Shown one piece after another: positions 34,516 through 46,309 of a stretch of DNA of 64,000 nucleotides. Source of the DNA: Onchidella celtica (taxonomy: Eukaryota > Mollusca > Gastropoda > Systellommatophora > Onchidiidae); the NCBI GenBank assembly GCA_963931925.1, contig OZ007572.1, positions 27,547,691 to 27,611,690 of the forward strand. The letters are read 5' to 3'. The notes below the pieces were generated by a model that saw only the letters and a program-made list of their open reading frames with translations, did no database searches and was not told the DNA's origin. Made by a program: the position numbers and the translations under genes. Within the stretch, counting starts at the first letter, position 1. The number at the start of each line of letters is the position of its first letter.

Positions 34516-36905
34516 ATGCCACCAAAATCTTCGAAAAGATCATCAGCCTTCTCGTACTTCGAGCTACAAGAAGATTATTTCATTTGTACTGTAGAAAATG
34601 ACGAAGGAGAAAGATGCGGAAAGAAAATCAGCGCTAAGTTTGGGCAGTCCCAAAATGTTCCAACACGGTGTTTCAATTTAAAGAGGCATTTAGAACGTAC
34701 ACACGCCCCCGTCTATAACAAAGTTCTGAAAGAAGATAAAGAAGAAGAAAAGCTGCCAGTGAAGAAGAGTGCACATGAAAGTCATGAAAGTGCAGCAGGG
34801 CATAGCAGACAACAACAGAGAATATCAGCATATGTTGCAACAGATGTGATCAAAGTTAAGATGACAAAGGACAAATTTGAACAGGGGTTGGTGGAGATGA
34901 TGGCGTATGGGGCTGTGCCACTGACTTTTTTTTCATCTACCGGATTTGTAAGAATCAATGGTGAGCTTGCTAAACAACTAAATGTCAAGTTAGACAGGGA
35001 GAGTGTAAGAGTTTTAGTAATCAACACCGCTGAGAGAGAAAGGGAAGAGATAATCCAGAATCTCCAAGGAAAATTTGTCTATGTGAAGGTGGATGCATGC
35101 ACTCGCCTCCGAGCCAATTACCTGGGAGTTAACGTCCAGTTCTTCGATGAGAAAGAAGAGAAGGTGGTAGTGAAGACCCTTGGGGTAAAACACACTGAAA
35201 ATAAACACACAAGTGAGGCTATAAGCAAGATGCTGCAACTGATTTTTTCACAGTTCAACATCGACAAAGAACAGATTTTGTGTTGTGTGGTGGACAACGC
35301 CAGCAACATGACGAAAACAGTTCAGCGACTGAACGAAGAAGAGTGGCAGGGCACTGATGAAGATGAAGAAGGAGAAGTGGAGTTAAATGAAACTCAAGAT
35401 GATGGTGATGGTGACCTCACACTACTTGTGGAAGACTTATCAACATCAACAACAATTCATCATATGCGGTGCGCAGTGCACACACTACAGCTGGCCATAC
35501 GGGATGGTTTGAAAGGACAGATCAAAAACTTTTTGGCCAAAATACGAGCTGTGGTGACAGCATTACGCACCCCACATCTGGATGCTATTGTGCGCAAGAA
35601 AAGTCAAAACAAGAAAGGGGCAATAATTGACCAGACCACACGATGGGGCAGCACCTATCTTATGATTAGCCGCCTGATGGAGCTTAAGGCCATCGTCCAA
35701 GACCTCGGGGACAAGGATGTGTACCTGTCAGAGGCTCAGTGGGAGGAGGTGGAAGGCCTAAAAAGACTGCTTGGTGGGCCTTACAAGACTACACTGAAAC
35801 TGCAGTCCAACAATTTGACCCCCGGGAAGCTGTACTACGATTGGCACAGTCTAATGTTCCAGCTAAAAGCCATTGGTGGACCTGTAGCAGAAGCCATTGT
35901 GTCTTCAATGGATATCAGAGCAAAGCAGCTGCTGGAAAATGACCTCTTGTTGGCAGGTATAGTTTAAAATTTTCTTATCATTGTAACTTGTACTTGAACC
36001 ATCTTTATTTAGATGAAACCTAATACATATTGTTTGTAACATTATAGACAAGATTTCTATATTTTTTCAGGAACACCAACATTGCTTCATATTCTTAACA
36101 CAAATAAAATTCTCACAGCTGGTTGGTAGTGTTGGATTGATGGACCGATGTATTGTTAATTGTTTTCTAATTTAACCGCAAATAAAAATTATAAAACTAA
36201 AATTTGGGCCTCTGAATTTCAAGTTCTGATAGCAGTTTGAATCCCAGAGAGTTTTCAAGTAGCTGTATAGATCACCTTTAGATATGTAACCCATACTTAT
36301 GCATCTAAACCTTTTTTAACAAGTTATTAAAATGATAATAATAATAAATGACTGTTTAATGTGATGCATTTGTGTGTGTGTGTGTTTTTTTCCCTCCTTC
36401 AGGAATATTTTTTGATTCACGTAGCCGAGTCCTCCTGAGTGCTGAAGAATGCCAACGAGCCCGTCTAGCACTGATGACCATCCATCGCAGACTACAGAGG
36501 AACACCAGTGAGTTGTCTGCCCTTGAAGAACCAGAAGTAGAGGCAGAAGCCCACCCTTCTTCAGCATCTGATGATGAAAATGAATTTGAACAGGAGCTCT
36601 GCAGGAGAGTTCAACAACAGCAGCAACAGAGCAAGGCTGATTCCAAATCAGAAGCAGCTTTCAATGCTTCCCTTGATGCAATGGTAGATCTTGGTAGATT
36701 GAAGGGGAAGGATGTATGGGAAATCATATCAAAGTATCCAGCATCCATTCGTCAGATTTGTCAGGTGGTATCTGCTCTTCCCCCGACCCAAGCGTCGGTG
36801 GAACGTCTCTTTTCCTCCTTGAAGATACTACGAAGTGACTTACGTTCGTCTATGAAAGAGGACCTGCTTGATGCCATTCTCTTTCTTCGCATAAACAGAG
36901 ATTAG
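34516..36905 (+). CDS. hAT-family transposase (two exons)
   Basis: Cuts and inserts its own element by the hAT cut-and-paste mechanism, acting in the nucleus on the terminal repeats. Exons 34516-35956 and 36403-36905 are joined by a 446-bp intron (CAG|GTATAG donor; polypyrimidine tract and TTCAG acceptor); phases agree and give 647 residues. An N-terminal BED-type finger has C24, C34, H58 and H63. The RNase-H-like core shows Asp193 in FVYVKVDACTRL, Asp260 in CCVVDNASNM, a C-x2-H motif in RCAVHTLQLAI (319-322) and TTRWGSTYLM near 375. The C-terminus, SVERLFSSLKILRSDLRSSM then DLLDAILFLRIN, is the hAT dimerisation domain. A short Gln run sits at the start of exon 2. I chose the first in-frame ATG; just upstream, a pyrimidine tract and TAG (34465-34503) could be an acceptor for a non-coding exon. 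No internal stop or frame break is seen, and the length is usual for the family. A domesticated gene is less likely because intact element ends flank it. Confidence 0.92.
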
Positions 36906-37019
36906 ATTCTATCTGTAAAGATTACTGCAGTATTATTGCAATCAAGGAGTGTGGGAGGGAAGAAATTATAAAGACAATCGATGGGTCTGTAGTCTGTAAT
37001 TACATGTTGATGCACATTG

Positions 37020-37210
37020 TTAATTGTTTGTTAAGAATAAGAATAATACTTAAGTAAGTGATCCTCGAGGGAAATTTGGCTTAGTTTTGCAGCATTACAA
37101 ACATAAACATTACAATTTCCTGCATGATTTAGCACATAACATAACAATTAGATTAGTACATGAAAACATGCATACACACACACATATACATGAGCACACA
37201 CACCCGCACA
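37020..37210. repeat. Retroposon-tail-like segment and CA-rich tract
   Basis: The phrase GTGATCCTCGAGGGAAATTTG near 37059 resembles a motif near 4180 and a motif common in animal LINE/SINE tails. It is followed by a CA-rich patch at 37170-37215. It could be a nested insertion in the hAT 3' region, but limits are not definable. Confidence 0.3.
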
Positions 37211-37567
37211 CGCACAGACATCACAACACCATGTACAACACACTTTTCACGGCTTCACGAACACGCACATTTCAATATTTTGTAATAATTTTCTTTGATC
37301 TTTTGATAACTTAGTTGTGTGTGTGTGTGTCCTACATTTGAACTGTTGTCCAGATTTTTTCCCAATTCGCTGATTTATATCATTTTTAATTTTGGATATT
37401 CGTTATGGAAGTCCTTCCGGTAACAATATTAATAAAATTCTAATTCAAGAAATTAGATTTTGTGTTTGTTATACATATTTATTTGTATGTCTCATTTTAA
37501 TTAATCTGATTTGCCAGGCTGGTTATACTGTAGCCATTGTAAGCTTGATTTTTATTATAATTATAAG

Positions 37568-37687
37568 AGGCTGGAGTCGGAGTCGGTTTCGAGTTTGAAG
37601 CCTGGAGTCGGAGTCGGAGTCGGATGATTGATGAGGAGTCGGAGTTGGAGTCAGATTGGGAGCCTGGAGTCGGAGTCGGAGTCGGAA
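37568..37687 (+). repeat. Right subterminal GAGTCG repeat array
   Basis: About nine GGAGTCGGAGTC-type words, direct with respect to the left array and so not part of the inverted repeat, separated by GCCTGGAGTC units. Confidence 0.8.
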
Positions 37688-37714
37688 TAAGTTTCAACCG
37701 ACTCCGCAGCCCTG

Positions 37715-38000
37715 GGGCCTCTTTTAATCCATTCAGTGTCCTTTTGCCTTTGCAGCTCAGCAGTTATGTATCTCCTCGTCCTTATGAATGGATGAACAGC
37801 GGTACAGATTTGAACCATTTATGATGTAAAATGGATACCAAAGATAATATTCTGATTTTATTGCAGGGTCTTTGAAGTGATATCTCCGTTTTAATTTCAA
37901 ACTGATCCGATTAATTGTGCACCTGTTCGTTCACACCGATGTACATGTGTATACTTAATCGTTTTGTGGGCGGCACAAGGAATTTAAATGGAAGACGGAG
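37715..38000. other. Short unannotated spacer
   Basis: Lies between the hAT right end and the solo LTR; its last five bases (CGGAG) are the LTR target duplication. Confidence 0.6.
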
Positions 38001-39185
38001 TGTCACGAGTGGAGTGAGCGAGATTCAAGGATTACGGGGGCATGGAAGTGTAGGACTGACTCACGGGATAGGGAGGCTGCTCACCTGTATTGACTTCTGT
38101 TAGTTGACGTAAAGCGTGCATGTTGTGAGTGAAGTTGAGGCGTAGTAGAGGCAAAATCTGAATAGTCAGATCACTGCAAGTTAAGAGGTCCCAGGGGACA
38201 GACGTGAGATCAGTAAGAGGTCCCAGGGGACAGACGTGAGATCAGAGGCAGTCGGGAGATTGTGATGTGTTTTCCAGTGATGACTGGTAGGTTGAACTAT
38301 GATTTATAATTATGATGATTGATGTACTAGATTCGCCTATGACCATGATGTAAATAAGTATATGTGAGGAATGTGTAAGTCAGTGATTACTGTGTATAGA
38401 AATTAATGTGCGCCATGAGCGATAGATGTAAGTTAGCTTCATGGATTCGTAGCGAGAGTGAGTGCTGTGTGGTACGGTGGAGGTGTGTTACCGTAAGATG
38501 TGTGGTGAGCGAAAGGTGGACTATTGTGTGTACGCTTCATGGTTTGTAATGAGGGGTGAAGTGGTTAGAAATGGTATGGTATTATATCAATGTAATGTTC
38601 TTCTTGTAGGTGCCGGGGTCGGGCAGAGACGCCACCCGCGGTAAGCGAACTAGCACAGGGGATAGGCCAGCATAGGGCCGAAGGCTACGCATAGGCCAGT
38701 GGAGTGAAGCTGTCGAGCAGGACAGGAGGGGCGCATGAGTCGTGGCAGTCTGGCCACAGACAGGGATGTGTATATAATTGTTAATGTGCTCTAAGATGTA
38801 CTACATGTGATAGTGATATACGAATGTGATATTAATGTGAATTGAACTATTAACGTGCTATTGCCATGTTGAGGAGCTCTTGGAATGCTCAGGTGTTATT
38901 GCCATAGGAATGTGTTATTAAGACATTGAGTGGAGAGGCTGAAGCCGAAGTGTATTTAAAAGTAACTACCGGGTTGTGGACCCGAGGAAGAGTGCTTGAG
39001 GGAAAGAAGGCCGTTGGACGGCAGTTGGTTAGAGTAATATAATGTATGTCATTGCAATGTATCTTTATCTTTATGTTTAATAAATGTGTGAGTCTGATGG
39101 GTTGTTCTGTTAAGTGTTATACTTGTTCGTTCGTGATTGTCGTCTTGTTATAACTATTACATCTCCCAGTCTGGGATTTGTGACA
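38001..39185 (+). mobile_element. Solo LTR of an LTR retrotransposon
   Basis: A 1185-bp segment begins TGTCACGAG and ends TTTGTGACA, giving the TGTCAC/GTGACA inverted ends usual for LTRs, and is flanked by an exact 5-bp duplication CGGAG (37996-38000 and 39186-39190). A TATA-like TATTTAAA (38953) and an AATAAA (39079) lie in the order expected for an LTR with its transcript on the + strand. There is no internal coding region or second LTR, so it is a solo LTR fossil left by recombination, probably Ty3/Gypsy-like by its ends. A 32-bp unit is duplicated inside (38182-38245). The exact duplication suggests a fairly recent insertion. Confidence 0.8.
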
Positions 39186-39190
39186 CGGAG

Positions 39191-40863
39191 GGTGGGATTG
39201 GTTTCTTAAAGATTGACGAAAGGTATTCAGTGTTTTGTAATCAGTTTTCACCCCAGATACCTGAAAGTGAAACGGGAATGTGGTGTTAAATGTGGTATGT
39301 GAAGGCGGTGGACATTTTGTTGTAAAACAGTTCGGATTTGATTGAAAGCTGCCAATTTTGCTCAGCTATAACTCTGCGCCAGATACTTGGGATGAGTTTG
39401 GGTGGGTGGGGATGGGAAAGGTGATTCTGAGTTTTTTGGGGGGAGTTGCTCGATTTAGAAATCTGGATCTTTATGACTTATAGGTGGTGAAGGCCGTTGC
39501 TATAGGTGAGCCTGCCGAATCTGGGCAGGTAGAAAGAAAAAACTTTGAGCAGACTAGGAAGTGTGCCAAGAGAGAAACAAGGCGATCAGGGGTGCAGGAA
39601 TTTTACAGTGTGGGTTGCCTCGCACAGAGTAACAGATTTCTGTTTATATTGAGGTATTGAAGATACACAGAGGCGTGGCTGAGGGTTCATTGGCTTGAAA
39701 TGGGAGCAAAACTTGGTTTCGGTGCCTCGCTTTGATGATTGCAGTATTGATAGAAAAAAAAACATAACAGGCCTTGGAACAACGCGAAAATAGCAACAAC
39801 AACAAAAATGTGTATGCCTTTTTTTTTTCCTGTTTCTGTTCTAATTTTTTTTTTTTTTTTTTTTGAAGGGTCTCTTTATTCTTTGTTTCTAACGAGGGGC
39901 CATTTTTCTTTGACCGTTTTCACCTTGCTATACTTCCGCTGTGCTTCCAGTGCATATTGACCTCGTGGGTCTCCCGGCTTTCGTGCGGTGGCCTCTCTGT
40001 TGGTGCGCCAATGGAGGTGTATAGTGACGTTATGAAGAAGGCATTTCTGTGACTGGCGGAGTTACACTTTGTGTATATAAATATCATTACGGCTAAGTGC
40101 TGAAAGGTTTTTTGATATTCATTTCAGGACGATCTGATCTTTCCGAGTATACGAGAAGGAAAGGAGAGCGGGGCAGGTGGCAAATGTATTATCAGTCTTG
40201 ATATTTTTGTACTTACTGTAGTGATCATAACTCTGTAGTTTGTTGTGTGGATTGGCATCTCTTCACAGGACATGCGGTTCTTCAAGTGTTTAAATTACCT
40301 GAGCCCAAAATTGATGGCGATTTCGTCAAGTGTCGTTAAAAAAAAGTGCGGTTACGCCTATCCCGCGCTGAGCCAAATCTGTTTTGCCACGTTTTTGTGG
40401 ACTATGGAGTTAAACGAGACCTTGCGCACTAGTGAGACTGAAATAAATCTGTTTCGCAAGTTGATTCGAAGGAAGTTCAATTTTGAATCTAAACCGCCTC
40501 AAAACAGGCTTTACTCAGTGCGTTACCACATATCCAAGACTTACATAGAACAGTTGAGTTTTCTCTTTCTTGCGGGAACCTCACGCAGAGCACAATAGCT
40601 GCTTTCTTTATAGAGTTGGAACACTTTGCAAGCCTCTCGTTGCCTGGAAGATTCTTACAAATTGGGAATATTGGCCACTGGGTCAGCGCTGTTTAGTAGA
40701 TCGATGATTTGGCGTTAATAGAGGAGGCATCTAAATGTCGATTAGTTTCTCTCGTGTGACCTTGTGGATTGTGGCCATTGCCAGAAGGAAAATGCCTGAA
40801 TCACAGCGACATCGGAATGTTTGTCATTAGTTTGTATGAGTGAAGTTTCATGATTGTAATTAC
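39191..40863. other. Unannotated stretch
   Basis: T runs at 39820-39865. A 117-codon frame at 40245-40598 has no recognisable domain or splice context. No gene is called. Confidence 0.45.
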
Positions 40864-40934
40864 CCCCCCCCCCTTCCCCCTCTCTCCTTCTCTTTCTCTC
40901 TCTGTGTCTCTCTTTCTTTCTCTGTGTGTGTGTG

Positions 40935-41004
<70 letters not shown>

Positions 41005-41007
41005 TCG
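40864..41007 (+). repeat. (CT)n tract
   Basis: C run followed by CT, TTTCTC and a short (TG)n interruption, then (CT)n at 40938-41000. Confidence 0.96.
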
Positions 41008-41984
41008 TCATTCAGACGGATTTTCCGTAGTGATATGTCTGTTTTGTCTAATCCATGCATGTATGGCTGAATAGGTACGTTCTTTTCTGCCTCCTGCCCA
41101 ACACGAGCGTCCATAGGCTGTATTTTTTTTGCTGTAGAATCGATTTTCATAGTGATTGTCATTGTTGACATGCATCATTAGGAAACCTCCAGAGCTAATT
41201 TGCAGGAAACTGAAATGGTGAGAGGGGGTTTTAACATAATTTTTAGGCTAGCTGCTTGAGTCGTGGGTATGGGCAGAGTAAAACGAAGCACTTATATTAT
41301 GATGAGCAGAAATCTAAGTAGTAACTCGGGGAGAGCCCAGTGAACGTGAGCAAAAATTGTCTTCAGGATATTAATCATTTTCTTGGCAAATCACCAGGTT
41401 TTGGAACAGGGCTGTAAATTGTTAAGGAAGTATTCAACGCGATCGTCTTTTTTTTTTTTTTAATTGAAAGGGAGGAAGGTTTGAGAAGAGGAATGGGTTG
41501 TGGATCTTTATTTTCGGAGGGTGGCTGATCTAGGCATTTACACCTCACTTTTTGTTGTTCTTGTTTGTACTTTATTTGTTGCGTTGTTGTTGTTGTTGTT
41601 GTTGTTGTTACTGTTGTCTTCCTGGCTTTCTTAACCCTCAGAAGGGCTTCCTAGTGGGTTGCCTTTATCCTGGTCTTGACCTTGTTTTTCTTTCTTTCGT
41701 TCTTACTTTCATTCTTTCTTTCTTTCTTTGCGAAGAGGAATGAAGGAGGAGAATTGAACCACTTTATGGAAAGTTCGGAGGGAAATGAATTCTGAAGGGT
41801 TTTGTAGTCAGTCTTGACTGCTGTTTGGGTTCTCAATAAACGAGTGTGATATTGGCATGGCTACAAGTGGTTGTACTTAGGAGAGGATGAAGTGGAAGAG
41901 AAGCTGTGTAATAGTTAATATAAGGAAGCTAATAGCACTATTGGGGGGGGGGGGGGCGACACGAGTAGAAAGCTTGCGAATGAT
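41008..41984. other. Unannotated stretch
   Basis: (TTG)n at 41583-41609 and a G run at 41943-41956. No gene recognised. Confidence 0.5.
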
Positions 41985-42310
41985 GTGGAAATAATGTAAG
42001 TCTTAGTATAGGCCGAGTTTAAGGTGGTTTTGGGGACAAGATTTACGAATATTGAGGAATTCGTCCTAATGGAAGGACAACGCTTCTGTGGGCTTTCAGC
42101 ATGATTTTGGAATAGAGTGGAAATAGTCTTAAGTAATGGTCCACTGTACAATGGACTTTGAGTAAGATTTTCGAATCTGGTGGAAATATTGTCAAGTTAA
42201 GGTCCACTTGACTGTGGTCTAAGATTTTTTTAATATGGTGGAAATTGCCCCAAGTAAAGGTCTACTCTACTACGATCTTTCAGTAAGATTTTCGAATGAT
42301 TATGGTGGAA
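41985..42310. repeat. Degenerate 62-bp tandem array
   Basis: GTGGAAAT recurs at 41986, 42117, 42180, 42238 and (GTGGAAAC) 42305, and between these lie repeated AAGTAAAGGTCCACT and AGTAAGATTTTCGAAT phrases. Period is about 58-67; roughly five old units. Confidence 0.75.
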
Positions 42311-43096
42311 ACCAGGGGAAGGATAGGTTGACTTCACTGAGGGAATAGTAGTGAGAAACCAAATGCAGCTGGCTTTGATACAGATCATCATATTTATTGT
42401 ATACATTACGGACTGGGTCACGAGGAAGCAGATCATAATTATGTAGTTCGGAATGTATGAAAACAATCAGGGGTAAGTTCTGGTGGTACACTGTCCATGG
42501 TGTTTTGTTTGTTTTGTGATGTTTTGCTTACAAAGCTCAAATGTGGCGTGGAAATATCGTTATGATCATTGTCATCTACCCAAGTATACTGGATGGAAAA
42601 TTTGCAAGCTGTCTAGGCAAATCACGAATCGTGGCTGGCTGTGCGTGTTATGAAGTATTCGGCTTTTTGTACGCATCAGCCTCTCGCCATTATCACATAA
42701 TGACCTCGGATATTGATCTGCTAGGCCCAGGTTGGCGGTGGCCAGCCAATGGCAACGCTCCGCTCAGCTCTGTGTCGAACTGCTTTGCTAGGGGAAAAAA
42801 TTATTATTCATCTCGCGCGAGCTGTTTATATCTGATTCTGTCGGTTTATGGGCATGAGTATGTTTGTCACTGTGTCTTCATCTGATGTATAGACCTAGTG
42901 TGTGGTTTATTAAAAGTATGCGGTTTATTAACAGTGTGCTGTGTCAGTGCCATAACACATTATTTGATTCAGGTGTCAGCATTTTTACCTGTGAAGTTTG
43001 TGTTTATTTCCAGCTTCCTAATTATGACGCATCCTTTAACCATGTAGCCACTTACGCCTGTAAACATTTATGCGACTGTCCAAACAGCGTTTGTCT
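42311..43096. other. Unannotated stretch
   Basis: No gene recognised. Frames around 42541-42885 and 42864-43100 show no domain. Confidence 0.45.
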
Positions 43097-43510
43097 TTGA
43101 TCGGAGAATACTTTTTGGAGTACCTCAGACATAAATCTTCTCCTTCTTGATAGAATATGCGTGTGGACACCTTTGGGAAGTTTAAAAAACACAATCTGTG
43201 TATTTTGTTGCCCTTTCAATCAGCGAGACGAGCAGGCATAAAATGGTGCACGTTTTGAGAGTGTTGAACAGAAAAAAGAAAGTGATCGATGTTGCTTATG
43301 TCCTTGATTGGAGAATGCGTTTTGGAGAAACGAATTGACTCCGGCTTGATACACTGTGCATTGGGACATCTTTAGGAAGTTTAAAAAAGAAACATAATCT
43401 GTGTATTTTGTTGCTCTTTCAATCAGCGAGACAAGCTGGCATAAAAGGGTGCATGTTTTTAAGAGTATTAGAGAGTGAAAAAGAAAGCGATTAATTTGAT
43501 CAGACAAAGC
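43097..43510. repeat. 207-bp tandem duplication
   Basis: Copy one starts TTGATCGGAGAATAC at 43097 and copy two TTGATTGGAGAATGC at 43304. Shared landmarks include GGGAAGTTTAAAAAA, AATCTGTGTATTTTGTTGC, TTTCAATCAGCGAGAC and GGCATAAAA. The copies differ by small indels and substitutions. Confidence 0.88.
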
Positions 43511-44474
43511 GGGAGCGGAGGAGAAAATTTGTGTGGTTTTCCCGTGCTGTCCCACAACTAATTTTGGATTTGCCTTGTGGTCGGGGTCTGTAAGCTGGGT
43601 TGTTTCTGTTGCTGATTCTTAGTGAGGATTTCCTCACAGTGAAGGAAATAATTTTCTGAGGCACGGAATTAATAGGGAACGTCTATGGAAGCCAGCCAAA
43701 TGGTGTACGGAATACGTTTTCATTTTGATGTGCTTGTTATTTATTTTGTTGTTTTGTTATTAATTTTGTCTTAACCGAAAATAGGCGTTTGGATTTTCCA
43801 TGCACATGAGGTAAGAGAGAACGTAAAGTATGCGTGCACAAAGGACCAATAGAAGTGTGCGCAAATTTCACATTGGCCTCCATCTGTGTGTGCAGTAACA
43901 CACGTTTTTTCAAAGGGATCCCTCTGTAATTTCTGTACAAATCCGATGGTTGTAGACGTACCAGTTTAACTGCATTTGTTGTGCACGGAAGTTCTGCATG
44001 TAACCAGGAAAAGGGGCGGGGGTGGATATGACATAACTGAAAGCAACGCTGCTAACCATGTGCCACTTCCCGGCCGTAATCAGAATAATAATTGTTATCG
44101 GCGGCAGGTGTCGTCAGTGTCGTCGGAAGTCCCATTAAAACAGAAGTTGTGAATATGAAGCGTCGCAGCTTTGTCACTAGCTGGATGCAGGTTGGTGTAA
44201 ATCATAACAGGTTTGACACCATAATGGAGGTCATTGGCTTTTGAAACTGGGTCTGCCGAAGCTTGCTGTTATTGTTAAATCAAGCATATCTACAAGTAAA
44301 TGTTTGCGAAGTTATGGTTGGGTGGATTTATGGACTGGTAAATATCTGTCTCATTTTGATGGCGTCTCCTCTTCCCTCCTCCCTCCTCCCAACCCCCAAA
44401 TCAACAGAGGGTTTGTAAGTTGGCCGATTTTCGTCGTGTTGTTTTTTTTTTTTTTTACGATTTTTTCGCCCGAC
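43511..44474. other. Unannotated stretch
   Basis: No gene recognised. A T16 run precedes the palindromic element. Confidence 0.5.
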
Positions 44475-44682
44475 CCCGCGTTTACACCAGAGATCCGCTT
44501 TTGTTAACTTTGGTACTACTCAGGAACGGGCAAGGGTAATCCCTATATTTCGCCTATTAGTGTTCTTACCAAGCTCGCGCAAGTTTGATGAGAACACTAT
44601 CAGGCAAGAGGTGCAAAGATCCGTCATCCTTTCGTGAGTGGTGCCAAAGTTAACGAAAGTGGATCTCTGGTGTGAACGCGGG
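44475..44682. mobile_element. 208-bp palindromic MITE with long inverted repeats
   Basis: The outer arms are about 54 bp long and about 85% complementary: left CCCGCGTTTACACCAGAGATC, right inverted CCCGCGTTCACACCAGAGATC, each continuing through GTTAACTTTGG. A second nested inverted repeat (CCTATTAGTGTTCTTACC against GATGAGAACACTATCAGG, 44553-44613) makes nearly the whole element one hairpin. No coding capacity and no certain target duplication. Superfamily unknown. Confidence 0.75.
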
Positions 44683-46309
44683 ATTAGACGTCTGGAAAAC
44701 AGTATTGCAGCCGTGTTACGCGAGAATTATGAGTACAGGTAGTGTCCGTTTGGGAGTTTTCATACTATATACTGAGGGGCACTTAAGTCCTGAGACTGCT
44801 TTGATTTGGCTCAAGTCAGTCTTTATTTACTTGTGTATGTCAGCTTAGATTTCAAGACAGTTGTTGTAGCAGAAAATTAATTTGACAAGTGGAAAAACAA
44901 TGCAGTGTGATTGGATGACATCTCTGTCAAGGAATCGTAGAATGAAATATTACTTCCCCCACGCGTGGATGGACTGGAAATCGATGACAGTACGTAAAGT
45001 TAGTTGTAGGAAATACACAACCCACGTAAAACAATGGCCCCCGGCGAGTGCTTGATGGCCTAAATACCATCCCTCTATCTCATTCTATGAGAAGTTAGTC
45101 TTGCTAACTGAGGTCTCATTGAAGTCATGACTTGTGTAGTAGGTCATGCATTTGAAGCGACAGGAAAGCTTGTCTGACGAGCTGTGTGGGCGGATTCTGT
45201 CCAGTTTTTCCTGTTTATTAATGAGCATCTTTGGTTAAGTGAATACCAGATACTTAAGGCATTTTTTTTTTTTTAAAGCGACGAGCAAGGTTTATTTCTA
45301 TTTCTTTCGCAGTATAGTCATCTAATATAGCGCAAACTTTCTTCGTTCAGTAATTCTGTGTTTGGTAGTACCAGTGTGATCTTATAAAAGCAAGTATTTT
45401 TTCATCATCCAGTAATTTCAGCTCCTAAAAATACCCTATGATCAGAGAAACGTGCAAAGAAAACGATAGCCTCATTGTAGCTGTGAATATAAGTTATTCT
45501 TATTTGGAAGGGTGGGGGGGGGGTGTCCTTCATTGCCTTTTTTACTTTCCTATTGTCGTCATTGAAACTTATATTTCAGATAAATGAAGAATGGACCTGT
45601 AGAGGGAATAAGTCAAACAGTTTCATCCAGATCTTTTTCAAGAGCATTGTTGGTTTTACGTTTTCAACGTGCAGTCATCCCATCTCAAGATTAACTGAAA
45701 ACCAAAGAGTGAGATGGCCTATAAACTAATGGAGGGGAGTAGGAAGGAGCAGAGACAAAAGAAAAAAAAAAAGGATAGCGGTGGAACTGACTATTGATTC
45801 AGGTTCATTGTCTGAAGTTAGGAGTCTATCTGGAGTCCACTGTCATTGTCTTCTTGACGAAGCGGCAAGTGCTCGGCACGTCGGCTCCGGCACTCGGGCG
45901 GAAGTGGCTGGATGTTACGTGATTTAAACAAAATAGCAAACCAGAGCAAGGGGGAAAGGTCTGTCTTAAGTGTGTGTACATGTGGGCGTGAAGAGGTTGC
46001 CGTCTATTCTAAACCAGAGCAGGAGTTTTGTTCTGTTGCCAAAGGTCGGTATGTAGGTCAGACTTGTCTGACGAGCCGTGGCTTTGTAGCATGTTTAACA
46101 TGCATTTTACATTATGATAGCCCTATCTGCTTCTCCTTGTCGACTATTTGTTTTTAGGTTTAACATCTGTGTAGCATTCTGTCTTCGATTTTATCTCCCT
46201 TGCTCCCGTCTGTTCATGATTGTTATGATAGACACACTCAGATTGACTTTTGCCTTCGCATTTTTGGGGGGAACGTTTTCTCAAGGAGTGCCTTTTGAAA
46301 ATAAAACAC
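44683..46309. other. Unannotated stretch
   Basis: T run at 45263-45276, G run at 45514. No gene recognised. Confidence 0.5.

Larger units (their letters stand above)
32759..37714 (+). mobile_element. Full-length autonomous hAT transposon
   Basis: A 4956-bp element ends in a perfect 17-bp inverted repeat: CAGGGCTGCGGAGTCGG at 32759-32775 and its complement at 37698-37714. CAGGG ends are characteristic of hAT. Both subterminal zones are packed with GGAGTCGGAGTC words (32768-32910 and 37568-37687), likely transposase-binding sites, mostly in the same direct orientation at both ends. Inside lies one + strand transposase gene with an intron, a roughly 45-bp tandem repeat in its leader, and a poly-A signal (AATAAA at 37431). 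The expected exact 8-bp target duplication is not visible: TTTTTAAG on the left against GGGCCTCT on the right, with CTTTTAAT six bases further out. Confidence 0.9.

Noticed and set aside
40245-40598. 117-codon + strand frame as a gene
   Set aside because: No domain, no splice or start context; a frame of this length is not unexpected by chance in 64 kb.
42541-43100. Possible Cys-rich small proteins
   Set aside because: No signal peptide plus cysteine pattern that I can defend; frames overlap each other.
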